This document shows positions 32,468 through 43,720 of a DNA stretch of 64,000 nucleotides, one piece after another (position 1 is the stretch's first letter; each line of letters starts with the position of its first letter). This stretch comes from Prionace glauca (Eukaryota > Chordata > Chondrichthyes > Carcharhiniformes > Carcharhinidae). The stretch covers positions 13,071,543 to 13,135,542 of the forward strand of contig CM075761.1 of the NCBI GenBank assembly GCA_037974335.1, written 5' to 3'. A program made the translations under genes and the position numbers. The notes under the pieces are model-generated. The model did not search any database. It was not told the DNA's origin and saw nothing but the letters and a program-made list of their open reading frames with translations.

Positions 32468-32854
32468 AGGTTTGTTTGTCAGTGTAAAGGAAGTTTTTCA
32501 CACAGTTAAGGGTGTGATGGCTTTCTAGAAGCGCAGTGATAAATAAACATTCTTACTCTCCCAATATTAAGATAGCCTATATTAAGATAAAGGGCGTAGA
32601 TTAGCTTAAATAGAACAAATCACGTTGCTTTTATTTAGGTTTGGGTTAGAGCCTTGTCTGTTTCTTTGTGTTGTTACCATTTGTCATTTCTATAAAAAAA
32701 GAACGAATACATATTTGTAGAAAAGGGCAAAATATCGAGAGTTGCATGGCATTGGTTTCAGAGGGTTTGGCAAAAAAAGCAACAGGAATTAATAAAAATG
32801 GCGATTGAGATGTCTGGGACAGGATCTGTAAATTAGAACGCTGTGAGTTTAAAT
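32468..32854. other. Unassigned AT-rich sequence
   Basis: No repeat or gene recognised. Confidence 0.5.
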
Positions 32855-33655
32855 GTCAATGTCCAACAATGTGCTGGTTAGGTGGATTGACCATGCTTAA
32901 TTGCCCCTTAGAACAAAGAACACTACAGCGCAGGAACAGGCCCTTCGGCCCTCCAAGCCTGCGCTAGTCATGTGGCCAGTTATACCATTCGTTTGTATCC
33001 CTCTATTCCCAGTCTGTTCATGTGGCTATCTAGATAAGTCTTAAACGATCCCAGCCTGTCCGCCTCAACTACCTTGCTTGCATTGCATTCTAGGCCCCCA
33101 CCACCCTCTGTGTAAAATACGTCCCCCTGACATCTGTGTTGAACCTTGCCCCCCTCACCTTGAACTTGTGACCCTTTGTGCTCGTGACCTCCGACCTGAG
33201 GAAAAGCTTCCCAGTGTTCACCCTATCTGTGTCCTTCAGAATTTTATACATCTCTCTTAGGCCTAGGTCCAAAGATGTCCAGGTATTCTGGATTGGTCGT
33301 GCAAAATTGCTCCTTCGTGGCCAAATACGTGCTAGTTTTCTGGTTGGCCATGCTACGTTGCCCCTTCGTGTCCAAAAGTGTGCGGGTTACTTGGATTGGC
33401 CGTGCTAAGTTGTCCCTAACTATCCAAAGATGTGCAGCACGCCGGATTGTCCATGCTAAATTGTGCCTTCGTGGATAAAGATATGCACGATAGGTGGATT
33501 GGCCATGCTAAATTGCCTCTTAGTGTCAGGGGAATTAGAAGGCGAATTATGTGGGGTCACGGCGATAGCGTCTGGGTGTGTTTGCTGGCGGTGCAGGCTC
33601 TATGGGCTGAAAGGCCCTCCTTCTGCACTATAGGAGTTTTATGGTTCTATAAGTT
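32855..33655 (+). repeat. SINE-1-derived minisatellite, split by CR1-d
   Basis: One unit at 32865-32915, about five at 33271-33530, then the SINE-1 3' end (33530-33655). More diverged than the 60.6-kb array, hence probably older. Confidence 0.82.
32916..33270 (-). mobile_element. CR1-d LINE, 3' fragment
   Basis: 'gaacaaagaacactacagcg' tail then 'gcccttcggccctccaagcc'. The antisense RT end decodes as NTDVRGTYFTQRVVGA. Inserted in the minisatellite. Confidence 0.85.
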
Positions 33656-34087
33656 AACTTATCAGGGCTTTATTAATTGTCAGTTTTCAGCCTCCCAGTT
33701 TGTGTGAACCTGACTGAATCTCCTACGTTTCAAAAGTAAGTGCAGTTGAAAAGACACATCACCGGTTACCAAGAACCTGGGGACATCCTATGTTCGGGCC
33801 AGGCTCGACATTAAGCTGGGCGACTGTAATCTCTCTGAAATAATGTGGGCCATGCCCTGTTGCAACCCATGTAAAGCATAAAGGCAGCACCAACTGCTCA
33901 CATATCAGAGTATGAAAGGGTGGCTTCGATGTCATACTTTTCTAACACAGCTACATAAAAAGCACAGAACAGATTGGTACCATTCAGCTGTTGTTAATGT
34001 TCCAGTATGCCCCTCGTTGGACAACAGGGCGGATCGACTTATAACCTGTGAATGAAAAGAGAAAAAACATTATTATCATACCATACC
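33656..34087. other. Unassigned sequence
   Basis: No repeat or gene recognised in about 430 bp. Confidence 0.5.
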
Positions 34088-34812
34088 GGTGCAGAGGGAC
34101 CTCGGGTCCTTGTGCATGAGTCGCAAAAACCCAGCTTGCAAGTGCAGCAGGTGGTCAGGAAGGCGAATGGGATGCTGGCCTTCATAGCGAGGGGGATTGA
34201 ATATAAAAGTAGGGAGGTCTTGCTGCAGCTGTATAGGGCATTGGTGAGGCCGCAGCTGGAGTACTGTGTGCAGTTTTGGGCGCCGCACCTGCACAAGGAT
34301 ATTTTGGCCCTGGAGGGAGTGCAGAGGAGGTTTACTAGGCTGATACCAGAGTTGAGGGGATTGAGCTATGAGGAGAGGCTGAATAAACTAGGCTTGTAAT
34401 CGTTAGAGTTTAGAAGAATGAGGGGAGATCTCATTGAGACGAATGGGATGGATAGGATAGAGGTGGAGAGACTCTTCCCGCTCAAAAAAGACAGTAGGAC
34501 TAGGGGGCACAGCCTCAAGATAAAGGGGAGGCGGTTTAGAACAGAGTTGAGGAGGAACTTCTTCACTCAAAGGGTGGTGAATCTCTGGAATTCTCTGCCC
34601 GTTGAAGTGGTGGAGGCTGCCTCGCTAAATATTTTTAAGAAGCGGGTTGATGGGTTTTTGATAAGAGAGGGGATTAAGGGTTATGGGGAGAGGGCGGGAA
34701 GGTGGAGCTGAGCCACGACAGATCAGCCATGATCTTATTGAATGGCGGGGCAGGCTCGAAGGGCTAGATGGCCTACTCCTGCTCCTATTTCTTATGTTCT
34801 TATGTTCTTATA
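34088..34812 (+). mobile_element. CR1-a LINE, 3' fragment
   Basis: Open pieces at 34052-34399 and 34418-34711. A TAA at 34397-34399 and a short in-phase loss near 34440 separate them. Ends in 'cttatgttcttatgttctta'. Confidence 0.94.
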
Positions 34813-34849
34813 TCCATTTACCTTACCAGAAACGCCCATATGCTAATGA

Positions 34850-35460
34850 ACCTTATTTAAAAACAATCTCCTATACCCACCCATCTCCAATCCAATCATG
34901 TGTCTGTCTAAGTTACTCTTAAACAACTCTAGCGTGCCTGCCACCTTACTTGGCAGAGCATTCCATGCCTCCATTACCGTCTGTGTGAAAAACCTCCCTC
35001 TAATATCTGTGTTATACCTTTCCCCCCTCACCTTAAGCCCATTGCCCTTCGTACTGTGTGTCTCTATGATAGGAAATAGCTTACCTTTGTTTACTCTATC
35101 TGTACCCTTCATAATCTTACATATCTCAATTAGATCCCCCCTCAGTCGCCGTTTTTCAAGGGAAAAGAGCCCCAATTTGTTCAATCTTTCTTCATACCCC
35201 AATCCTTCCATACCAGGCAACATCTTGATAAACCTCCTCTGCACTCTCTCCAGAGTCTCCACGTCGTTCCGGTAGTAAGGCGACCAGAACTGGAGGCAGT
35301 ACTCCAAATGCGGCCTAACCAACGTTCTATACAACTGCAACATTAGACTCCAGCTCTTACATTCTATGCCCCTTCCTATAACGGCTAACATACCATAGGC
35401 TTTCTTCACAACCTTCCCCACTTGTACTGCCACCTTCAAAGACTTGTGCACTTACATCCC
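34850..35460 (-). mobile_element. CR1-d LINE, 3' fragment just upstream of gene B
   Basis: Antisense open frame (34843-35451) with LPGMEGLGYEERLNKLGLFS. Its truncated 5' end lies about 460 bp before the gene B start codon, so it borders the putative promoter. Confidence 0.9.
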
Positions 35461-35916
35461 CAGGTGCAAGTTTCGGTGGATCCGCCCTCAATTTTCAATT
35501 GTATTTTTTCAGAGAAAAAGATCTCCAACCTCTTCAAGACTCACTGACAGTTGCTCGCTCTCATTCCTGGTATCATTCGTTGTGAAATGTTAACTGTACC
35601 TTTTCCACTACCTGGGAATCCTTACCAGATTCGGAAGAACCGTGCTCTGTACTCCATGTCTGGTGTAGCTGATGTGACTAAGATATTTGAGGCAATTTGG
35701 AGAACGTGCCGAATGCTCGCCAGTATCTGGGCCTGTAGTAATCAGAAAAACCGCAGACAGCTCTCTACCTCGGTTCTATTTTCAAACCCCTGTCGTGTTT
35801 TCATTCACGTACACAGTGCGTATATTTCACACCTCCCCCACACAAAGAGAACAAGAGCGAGTTCTCAGCGAAATTTGGATTGGGGGCTCAGAGTCTCACG
35901 GTCTCACTCAAGGACA
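35461..35916 (+). promoter_or_regulatory. Gene B 5' flank, putative promoter
   Basis: Repeat-free sequence between a LINE and the leader. Candidate sites seen: AACCGCA (RUNX-like, about 35748), 'gcgtatatttcac' (weak TATA-like, about 35818) and an inverted CCAAT box, GGATTGGGGG (about 35877), 40 bp before the ATG. The transcription start is unknown. Confidence 0.4.
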
Positions 35917-35959
35917 ATGATTTTCCTGGGTATGTGTGCATTGCTCCATCTCTTCCAGG
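35917..35959 (+). CDS. Gene B, exon 1: signal peptide
   Basis: An ATG at 35917 opens a 14-residue hydrophobic leader, MIFLGMCALLHLFQ, followed by a split Gly codon at GTGAGA (35960). The phase-1 donor matches the phase-1 acceptor of the V exon at 36849, giving LFQG-VTVSQ at the join, a plausible signal-peptidase region. The 889-bp intron holds one SINE-1. The exon is short but its place, phase and sequence fit an Ig leader; gene C has a leader of the same design. Confidence 0.8.
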
Positions 35960-36486
35960 GTGAGATATCCTCATTGTATTCAGATAGAGTGGAGAAGGAT
36001 TTGGATAGAGCGAAGAGGCAGAAACTGTTTCTATTGGCAGGAGTCTCTGGAACCAAAGGAACATTCAAACTTTCAAACGGGGGAGTGGAATTTTCAAAAC
36101 GGAGGGATTGGATACAAATTTGAAGGGGGAAATTCAATAATATGAGCGAAATCTTTCACAGATTCAACTCAAATTGGAAGGGCCGAACGGTCCCCCCCAC
36201 CACGGGCTTCAGCAATGCTATAAGGTGTGTTTAGCGTGCAAGTTTAACTTAACAATGAATAAAATGTTGCTGAAAAAAATGCAACTTCGATTCATAACAA
36301 TGATTAGAATGGAATGAATCTGATCCGCCATTTCTCCTGGGATATGACGTGTGAATGGGCTCCCTTAACAATACTGGTCACTTTGGAGAGAAAGCTTTTC
36401 GAGTAGAATTTCAGAATCAGTTATAAATTTCTGAATAGACTTTAGCGCCCAACGTCAACGGAGGAGAAGAAGAAACGAAGCGAAAT

Positions 36487-36805
36487 TAGAAAGTGCTGGA
36501 ACATCTCAGCGGCACAGTGGGTGGACACTGTCACATCACAGCGCCAGCCTTGGGTTCCCGGCTTGGGTTTGCAGAGTTCGCACCTTCTCCCCGCGTCTGC
36601 GTGGGTTTCCTCCGGGTGCTCCTCTTTCCTCCCAAAGTCCAAAGAGGCGCGGGTTAGTTTGAAAAGCTAGGCTAAATTGCCCCTTCGCAACAGGGGATTA
36701 GCAGTGTAAATATTTGGGTTTGAGGGAATGGGGGGGATTGGGATAGGTGCAGACTCGATGGGTTGAATGGTCTCTTTCTACACTGTGGGGATTCAGGGAA
36801 TGCTC
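36487..36805 (+). mobile_element. SINE-1 copy in gene B leader intron
   Basis: Head 'tcagcggcacagtgggtgga', body 'gtgggtttcctccgggtgct', end 'ctctttctacactgtgggga'. It sits 43 bp before the V exon. Its 3' end is at 1-80 in gene A. Confidence 0.8.
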
Positions 36806-36848
36806 CATAACCTGAGGTGATGTTGTTCTATCTCTTTCTCTTTCCCAG

Positions 36849-37187
36849 TCACAGTGTCTCAGATCACCGTGTCCCAGTTTCCGCCGGTTCAGACGCTTCC
36901 TGCGGGGAGTCCTGTTAATCTCCACTGCCGCATTCAAGGTCAAGCTGCTGGCCTTGTCTTCTGGTACAGACAGAGGGGGAGAAACGATATGGTTTCGGTT
37001 TACAGATCATACCAGAACAGCCGACGTGTGGGGAGATTTTCCAGCCAGATTTCTGAAAATGGGCGTCTTTATTCACTAATCATTGCGGATTCCCGAGTAA
37101 ATGATTCTGGGATGTATTACTGTGCAAAGTACAATTATCAGAACATGGTCCGAATATTCGGAAATGGCTCCAAGTTAGTGATTACAG
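36849..37187 (+). CDS. Gene B, exon 2: joined V-J immunoglobulin domain
   Basis: Same length (339 bp) and phase as the gene A V exon, with Cys27, Trp39, Cys92, DSGMYYC and FGNGSKLVIT. Compared with A there are 14 amino-acid changes: four in the CDR1-like loop (32, 35, 36, 38), two in CDR2 (59, 60), six in CDR3 (94-96, 98, 102, 103), one in FR1 (11) and one in J (108). FR2 and FR3 are identical. Only five codons differ silently. That distribution suggests selection for a different binding surface. Function and ligand are unknown. Confidence 0.94.
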
Positions 37188-37279
37188 GTAAATTCCACTA
37201 TTATTCTATTGCAGTGGGTATGTCAAAGCAATTAAAGTGTCCTCTTCCACCAATTATTGAGTGTTCTGTTTCATTTTAG

Positions 37280-37585
37280 CAGGTTCTCCCACCATATCCC
37301 TCCTCATCCCGCCGCTGTATAAGATTCCCGCCATGGAAAGGGTCGCGTTGTTGTGTTTGGTCAGAGGCGTGTCTCCCGATCCCTTTCCCGTCCGCTGGAA
37401 TGTTTCGGGGCAGGATACCGAGGGACAGACCGATTTGGGGACACTGGAGCCGGACGGGACCTACACCGTCAGGAGTTACATCAGCCTCCCGGCGGAAACT
37501 TGGAGAAGAGGCGCTCGCTGCACTTGCGCCGTTCAGGTCAACTCCAGTGAAAGCATTCTCAGTGACAGTGTCTCATCTCAGAGAG
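37280..37585 (+). CDS. Gene B, exon 3: C1-type immunoglobulin domain
   Basis: 102 residues with the same cysteines (26, 81, 83), Trp40 and NVS/NSS sequons as gene A. The V-C1 intron is 92 bp. Twelve residues differ from A, nine of them before position 36 (for example DE to YK at 14-15, G20E), while the E-F-G half is almost unchanged. Only two silent differences were counted. Acceptor TTTTAG and donor GTAACT are phase 1. Confidence 0.93.
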
Positions 37586-37796
37586 GTAACTATTCACAAT
37601 GACCATTTATCAATTAATTTAACATTAACGGGACACTTTACTAAGAAAAGTCCAACTTTTTAAGTTAACAGTGTCTCTGCGATTGTCCCCATGGAGGCCC
37701 AATTCATCTCTGCCCTATCACAATCGTTCCCTCCAATCGTTCAGGGATTTGTTCTCTGACATTTGAACTCTCTTTCACTACTCGAGAAAACCGTGA

Positions 37797-38590
37797 ACAT
37801 AAGAACATAAGAAATAGGAGCAGCAGTAGGCCATCTGGCCCTTCGAGTCTGCCCCGCCATTCAATAAGATCATGGCTGATCTGAAATGGATGAGTTCCAC
37901 TTTCCTGCTTTCTCCCCATAACCCTTAATTCCCTTGTCTATCAGAAACCTATCTACACGTGACTTAAATATATTCAGCGAGGTGGCCTCCACCACTTCAA
38001 TGGGCAGAGAATTCCAGAGATTCACCACCCTTTGAGTGAAGAAGTTCCTCCTCAACTCTGATCTAAACTGCCCCCCCCCCCCCCTTCTTGAGGCTGTGCT
38101 CTCTAGTCCTGCTGTCCTTTCTAAGCGGGAAGAATCTCTCTATCTCTACCCTATCTATCCCCTTCATTATCTTATAGTCTCTATAAGATCCCTCTTCATC
38201 CTTCTAAACTGTAATGAGTTCAGACCCAGTCTATTCAATCTTTCTCCATAAATTAACCCCCTCATCTTCGGTATCAGCCTGGTGAACATTCTCTGCACTC
38301 CCTCCAAGGCCAATATATCCTTCCGCAAACACGGAGACCAAAACTGCACACAGTACTCCAGCTGCGGCCTCACCAGTGCCCTGTACAGTTGCAGTAAGAC
38401 TTCCCTGCTTTTATATTCTATCCCCCTCGCTATAAAGGCCAGCATCCCATTCGCCTTCTTGATCACCTGCTGCAGCTGCAGACTGGATTTTTGCGATTCA
38501 TGTACAAGGACGCCCAGGTCCCTCTGCACAGTAGAATGCTGCAGCTTTTCACCCTTTAAATAATAACCACTGAAGCACATTTGTGAAAAT
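37797..38590 (-). mobile_element. CR1-a LINE, 3' fragment in gene B intron
   Basis: Counterpart of 1050-1860. Antisense frame 38167-38598 carries LVRPQLEYCVQFWSPCLRKD. Tail at 37797. Confidence 0.92.
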
Positions 38591-38837
38591 GGATACAAGA
38601 ATGGGTAAGAGGAAAGGGGGGAAAGTGAAATTGATGCACACGGTTAGCCCATGGTGTTATTGAATATCAGATTAGACTGGATAGGCCGAATGGCCTCTTC
38701 CACTCTCCCACTTCTTGTGTCAGGTACCCCTAGTCAGTTAGTGAGTAAAATTGACAGTGTGTGATTCTATCCGCACTGTTGCTCTTTCTCTGCATTGTCG
38801 GTGAACTTTACAAGACGTTGTCAGACCCCACTTTACA

Positions 38838-39397
38838 GGACCCTCGTCAGGCCTCATTTGGAGTACTGTGCGCAGTTCTGGTCGCCTCACTACAGGAAGG
38901 ATGTGGAAGCTATTGAAAGGGTGCAGAGGAGATTTGCAAGGATGTTGCCTGGATTGGGAGGCATGCCTTATGAAGATAGGTTGAGGGAGCTAAGTCTCTT
39001 CTCCCTGAATAGAGGAAGGTTGAGAGGCGACCTGATAGAGGTTTATAAAATGTTGAGAGGAATAGATAGGGTGGATTCTCGGAGGGTATTTCCGAGGGCT
39101 TAAATTTCGCTACAAGAGGACACAGGGTTTAAGGTGTTGGGAAGCAGGTAGAGAGGAGGTGTTAGGGGTACGTTTTTCACTCAGAGGGTGGTGAGTGAAT
39201 GGAATGGGCTGCCGTCGGTGGTGGTCGAGGGGAGCTCACTGGGGTCTTTTAAAAGACTTGTGGATGATTATATGGGATGTAAAGGAATTGGGAGTTACAG
39301 ATAGTTCTATGGCTTGGTAGGTATGGATGTGATCAGTGCAACTAGTGGGCCGAAGGGCCTGTTTGTGCTTTCGTGTTCTATGTTTATGTTCGAGGAA
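38838..39397 (+). mobile_element. CR1-b LINE, 3' fragment
   Basis: Counterpart of 2037-2612, with the same decay around 'cagaggaggtgttaggggta' and the same 'gtgttctatgtttatgttc' end. Confidence 0.9.
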
Positions 39398-39429
39398 CCA
39401 TTTATTTATCCCTTCCTATGTCTCCACTT

Positions 39430-39890
39430 CTAACCCTTCGAGTTGCGCCGGGTTTCCCCCGGGAGTTCTGGTTCTCTCCCACACTGCATAGAAGTGCAGG
39501 TTATGTGGCTCCATTACGCTAAATTGTCCCTTAGTGTTGGCCAGGTGGATTGACCATACTAAATTGCCCCTTCGTGTCCCAAGAATGCAGGTTGTCTGGA
39601 TTGGCCGTGCTAAATTGCCCCTTAGTGTCCAAAGATTTGCGGGTTAGGCTGATCGACCATGCTAAATTGTCCCTTAGTGTCCAAAGATGTGCAGGTTAGG
39701 GTGGATCGGCCATGTTAAATTGTCCCTTAGTGTCCAAAGATTTGCGGGTTAGGCGGATCGGCCGTGCTAAATTGTCCCTTGGTGTCCCAAAATGTGCGGG
39801 TTAGGTGGATTGGCCGTGCTAAATTGTCGATTAGTGTCCAAAGATGTGTAGGTTAGGGTGGATTGGCCATGCTAAATTGTCAGGGTAAAT
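39430..39890 (+). repeat. SINE-1-derived minisatellite in gene B intron
   Basis: About eight units of 50-53 bp, with TGGATTGGCCGTGCTAAATT or close variants. Counterpart of 2640-2944 plus 4378-4440, with more units than gene A. Confidence 0.87.
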
Positions 39891-40885
39891 ATGTTGGCTT
39901 AAGTTATTTGTCCCCGGTTGGTACAGTTGTCGGACTGGTTCGATGGGTCTAATGGCCTTACCGTGTACTGTAGGGATTGTTTGATCTGTCCAGTTGTTTA
40001 TCTTCCCCTGTTTACCTCCCCTCCCCCCCGCCTTCTCTGTATCACACCTCCATTTTACCATGGAGTAGTTTTCTTGTTCGGTCTGTCCTCATCCAATGTT
40101 TGCATCTCTTTCACTCTCACTCTTCCTTCAGCTATTATCTCTCTCTCTCTCCCTCCCTCTCTTTTTTTTTTACCAAGTATTCTCCAGCGTTCTATCTTCA
40201 TTGGTTTTATGCTAGTTACATGGCGCTCCATCTGAGTGTCTACCCATGTCTCCCTGCATTATCTACTTTGTTCTCTTCTTTCATTTCTATCTCTAAAACT
40301 CTATGTTTCCCAATTGAAATTGAGCGAAATACTTCTGTACGAGTTATCTACTCTGCCTATCTCTCTATCCCTTGTCCTGTTTGAACGGTGTTCCATCAGA
40401 TCGCTCCACTAACTTTGAATCATTTATTCCGTCAATATATCTGGGGCGGTTTTTTTCACATAGTGGATGGTGAGTGTTTGGAACAAGCTTTCAGGGGCAG
40501 TAGCAGAGATGGGTACAAATCTATCTTTTAAACTTGAAAAGTTTCCTGGGCAAGATGGTTATAGAGGGAAATGGGCCAAACGCAGACAAATGGGAATAGC
40601 TCAGTGTCTAAAAAGGAGGGCAGGTTGGATAGGTTGGGCCGAAGGGCCTGTTTCCATGCTGTTAGCCTCGATGAGTCTGAGTCTACTTTCTTCGTTTCTC
40701 TGCTGTTTAAACTGGGCTTTTGGAACATTTTGGTTCTTTCTCCTCCCTGAAGCGTTCACACACTCTCCTCCTTTCTCTATATGGGCCCTGTTCAAAAAGC
40801 GCTCAGTCCCTCTGTCACTATCTCTCTCTGTGCTTCTCCCGATTGGGAAAGGGCATTTCTTAAAAATCTCTCGGTTGGGTAACAT
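39891..40885 (+). other. Duplicated intron block with old LINE 3' end
   Basis: Counterpart of 5115-5215 and 6291-7031 in gene A. 40460-40680 is the old LINE 3' end. It continues past the point where gene A has the CR1-a insertion (about 40797), giving the empty-site comparison. Confidence 0.75.
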
Positions 40886-41225
40886 GGTGGCAACAATTGC
40901 AGCACAGTGGGTTAGCACTGCTGCTTCACAGCTCCAGGGACCTGGGTTCGATTCCCGGCTCGGGTCACTGTCTGTGCGGAGTTTGCACATTCTCCTCCTG
41001 TCTGCGTAGGTTTCCTCCGGGTGCTCCGGTTTCCTCCCGCAGTCCAAAGATGTGCGGGTTGGTTTGATCGGCGATGCTATAATTGCCACTTACTATCCTG
41101 AGATGTGTAACCTAGCGGGTAAATATGTCGGGATAGGGTGGGTGGGGCCATGGTGGGATTGTAGTCGGTTGAGATTCGATGGACCGAACGGCCTCCTTCT
41201 GCATTGTAGGGTTTCTATGATTTTA
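40886..41225 (+). mobile_element. SINE-1, full copy
   Basis: A-box region 'agcacagtgggttagcactg', B-box 'ggttcgattcc', complete body and end 'ctgcattgtagggtttctat'. Part of the stretch deleted or replaced in gene A near the LINE 3' end. Confidence 0.88.
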
Positions 41226-41545
41226 TGATGACTCTGTGATGATTCAGGTTCAATTCCAGCCTCTTCCAAGGTGTGTGTGTGTGCGTGTGTGTGGGGTGGG
41301 GTGGGGGGGAGGGGGCGTGGTAAGCCTGTGTGGAGTCTGCACATTTTCCACGTAATGCGAGGGTTTCATCCGGGTGCTCCGGTTTCCTCCCACAGTCCAA
41401 AGATGTGCGGGTTGGGTTGATTGGCCATGTTAAATTGAGCCGAGTGTCATGGGGGCTTAGCAGGGTAAATACGTGAGGTGACGAGGATAGGATAGTGCAG
41501 ACTCGATGGCCCGAATGGTCTTCTTCTGCACTGTAGGATTATATG
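41226..41545 (+). mobile_element. SINE-1 partial copy with TG/GGGGT tract
   Basis: A (TG)n and G-rich simple repeat at 41268-41320 replaces the head. The body 'tttcctcccacagtccaaag' and the end 'cttctgcactgtaggatta' follow. Counterpart of 11326-11545. Confidence 0.75.
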
Positions 41546-41813
41546 GTAATTCTCTCCCGGAATCTTTCACTCTGTCCCCCCATCTCTCTGTGTGCCCTCT
41601 TCAAAAATTGCTCAGTCTCCCTCTCACTATCTCTGTCTATCTCGCCTTGTGTTCTATTGTAAACGTGCTGCTCTATTGCTTGATGGGAAAGTTTGCAAAA
41701 ATTTGAACCATTTTCCGGTCGAATTGGACAGTTAGATTGAACAAAATCCTTCGCTTGTTTAATTATTTCCACACTTGATTTCCGTTGAGTGAAAGTTTAA
41801 TTCTTTTTTACAG

Positions 41814-41933
41814 ATTCTCCGTTCTCGACCACCTGTCATTTCGTGTTTTGGGGGGTTTTGCCGGCCGCGGCGCTTCTCCTTCTGGGATTGGTCCTTGTGG
41901 CCGGAAGAAGGATCTACAGGAACCGGCAGAGAG
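41814..41933 (+). CDS. Gene B, exon 4: connecting peptide and transmembrane segment
   Basis: 40 residues: DSPFSTTCHFVFWGVLPAAA, then LLLLGLVLVAG and RRIYRNRQR. Differs from gene A at L10F, S13W and G15V only. The stalk cysteine is kept and there is no charged residue in the helix. Acceptor TTACAG, donor GTAGCG, phase 1, 4.2 kb after the C1 exon. Confidence 0.9.
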
Positions 41934-42074
41934 GTAGCGATTGTTGAGGGGGCGCTGTTACTCCGGGGAATTCTCAATCCACAAATTTATCACTGAGTTA
42001 TTGACACTTCTGAGCGGGTTCGGTGTGAGATGAATTCATTTTAAATTTCCAGTTTAAATCCCTCTTTCTAACAG

Positions 42075-42157
42075 GAACCGGGAACAGTGATGAGGAACTG
42101 ACAGAATCAAGAGAACACAAACAGAATAAAGAGGTGAATGAGTGGAATTGTTATTGA
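42075..42157 (+). CDS. Gene B, exon 5: cytoplasmic tail
   Basis: Same tail as gene A (GTGNSDEELTESREHKQNKE). The donor at 42134 (GTGAAT) and the alternative stop TGA at 42155-42157 after VNEWNCY are both conserved. With the stop used, the precursor would be 296 residues including leader. No signalling motif is seen. Confidence 0.73.
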
Positions 42158-42304
42158 TAAACCACACAGATACTTTTCATTAATTATTAATTGGTGGTTA
42201 AGAATTCATAACCAACACAGAAAGTTCTGGAAAACCTCAACAAGCCTGGCGACTTCCACCGACAGAGAAAGTTTCGAGGCCAAGTTAATTATTTTGTTTA
42301 ATTC

Positions 42305-42660
42305 ATTCGTGGGATATTTGATTTGATTTATTATTGTCACATGTATTGGGATACTGTGAAAAGTGTTGTTTCTCGCGCTATACAGACAAAACATACCGTT
42401 CATAGAGTACATAGATTTGATTTATTACTATTACATGTATTGGAATACAGTGAAAAGTCTTAATTCTCGCGCGCTATACAGACAAAGCATACTATTCAGA
42501 GAGTACATAGATTTGATTTATTATTGTCACATGTATTGGGATACAGTGAAAAGTATTGATTCTTGAGCGCGACAGAAAGCATACCGTTCATAGAGTACAC
42601 AGATTTGATTTATTATTGTCACATGTATTGGGATACAGTGAAAGTATCGTTTCTTGCGCA
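42305..42660 (-). repeat. Tandem repeats of a LINE 3' end
   Basis: Four copies, about 85-100 bp each, of the 'gatttgatttattattgtca...atacagtgaaaagt...cattcatagagtacata'-type 3' end, starting near 42319, 42416, 42513 and 42603. Gene A has a single unit, so the expansion followed the duplication. Confidence 0.85.
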
Positions 42661-43010
42661 TTCCACAGAGAATGCTGTTCATAGAGAAGGAAAGGAGAGG
42701 GTGCAGAATGCAGTGTCACAGTCACAGCGAGGGTGTAGAGAAACATCAGCTTAATGCGAGGGAGGTCCATTCAAAAGTCTGACTGCAGCAGGGAAGAAGC
42801 TGTTCTTGAGTCGGTCGGTACGGGACCTCAGACTTTTGCATTTTTTTCCCGACGGAAGAAGGTGGAAGAGAGAATGTCCGGGGTGCGTGGGGGGTCCTTG
42901 ATTATGCCGGCTGCTTTTCCCCGAGGCAGTGGGAAGTGTAGACAGAGTGAATGGATGGGAAGCTGGATTGAGTGATGGGACTAGACCAGTTCTTGTGGTC
43001 TTGCATGCAG
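42661..43010 (-). mobile_element. L2/Rex1-like LINE, 3' portion
   Basis: Counterpart of 12360-12722: 'gcagggaagaagctgttctt', 'ttcccgacggaagaaggtgg'. It is antisense to gene B. Confidence 0.8.
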
Positions 43011-43019
43011 CAGGAGACA

Positions 43020-43720
43020 TACCAAATGCACTCACTTTGGAAGGGTGTTCTTGCACTGTAGGGAGTGCAGCGAAGGTTTACCAGGTTCATTCCAGAGATG
43101 GCGGGACTGACGTATGAGGAGACATTGACTCGGTTAAGATTGTTTTCACTGGAGTTTAGACGAATGAGGGGGGATGTCAAAGAGACTTATACAATTCTAA
43201 TAGGACGAGTTAGGGTAGATGCAGGAAGGATGTTCCCGATGGTGGGGCGGGGGGGGGGGGGGGAGTCCAGAACCAGGGGGTCACTGTTTGAGGATTGAGG
43301 GTAGACCATATAGAACGGAAATGAGAAGACATTTGTTCACCCGGTGAGTCTGTGGAATGCATTCCCACAGGAAGTAGTTGACGCCAAAACATTGAATGTA
43401 TTTAACAGGCGGTTGGATATAGCACTTGGGGGTGAAGGTTATGGGGAGAAAGCAGGATTAGCCGATTGGGCTGGACCGTCGTCCATGACTGTAATGAGTG
43501 GTGGAGCAGACTCGAAGTACCAAATGACCTCCCCTTTATTTGAGGAATGCTGGAGTGACATTGGAGGCAGGTCAGAGGAGGTTCACTAGAGTCATTCCAG
43601 TGATATGGGATTTGTCTGTTGAAAAGAGATTGAACCGTTTAGACATATACTCTCTGGTATTGAGAAGAATAAGAGAAGATCAAATTGAGGGATATGGCAT
43701 GATAAAAGTATGAGCAAATT
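43020..43720 (+). mobile_element. Old CR1 LINE 3' fragments
   Basis: 43020-43540 is the counterpart of 12723-13232 and includes a G-homopolymer (43248-43263). 43541-43720 begins a second, more decayed CR1 piece with 'gaggttcactagagtcattc'. Confidence 0.75.
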
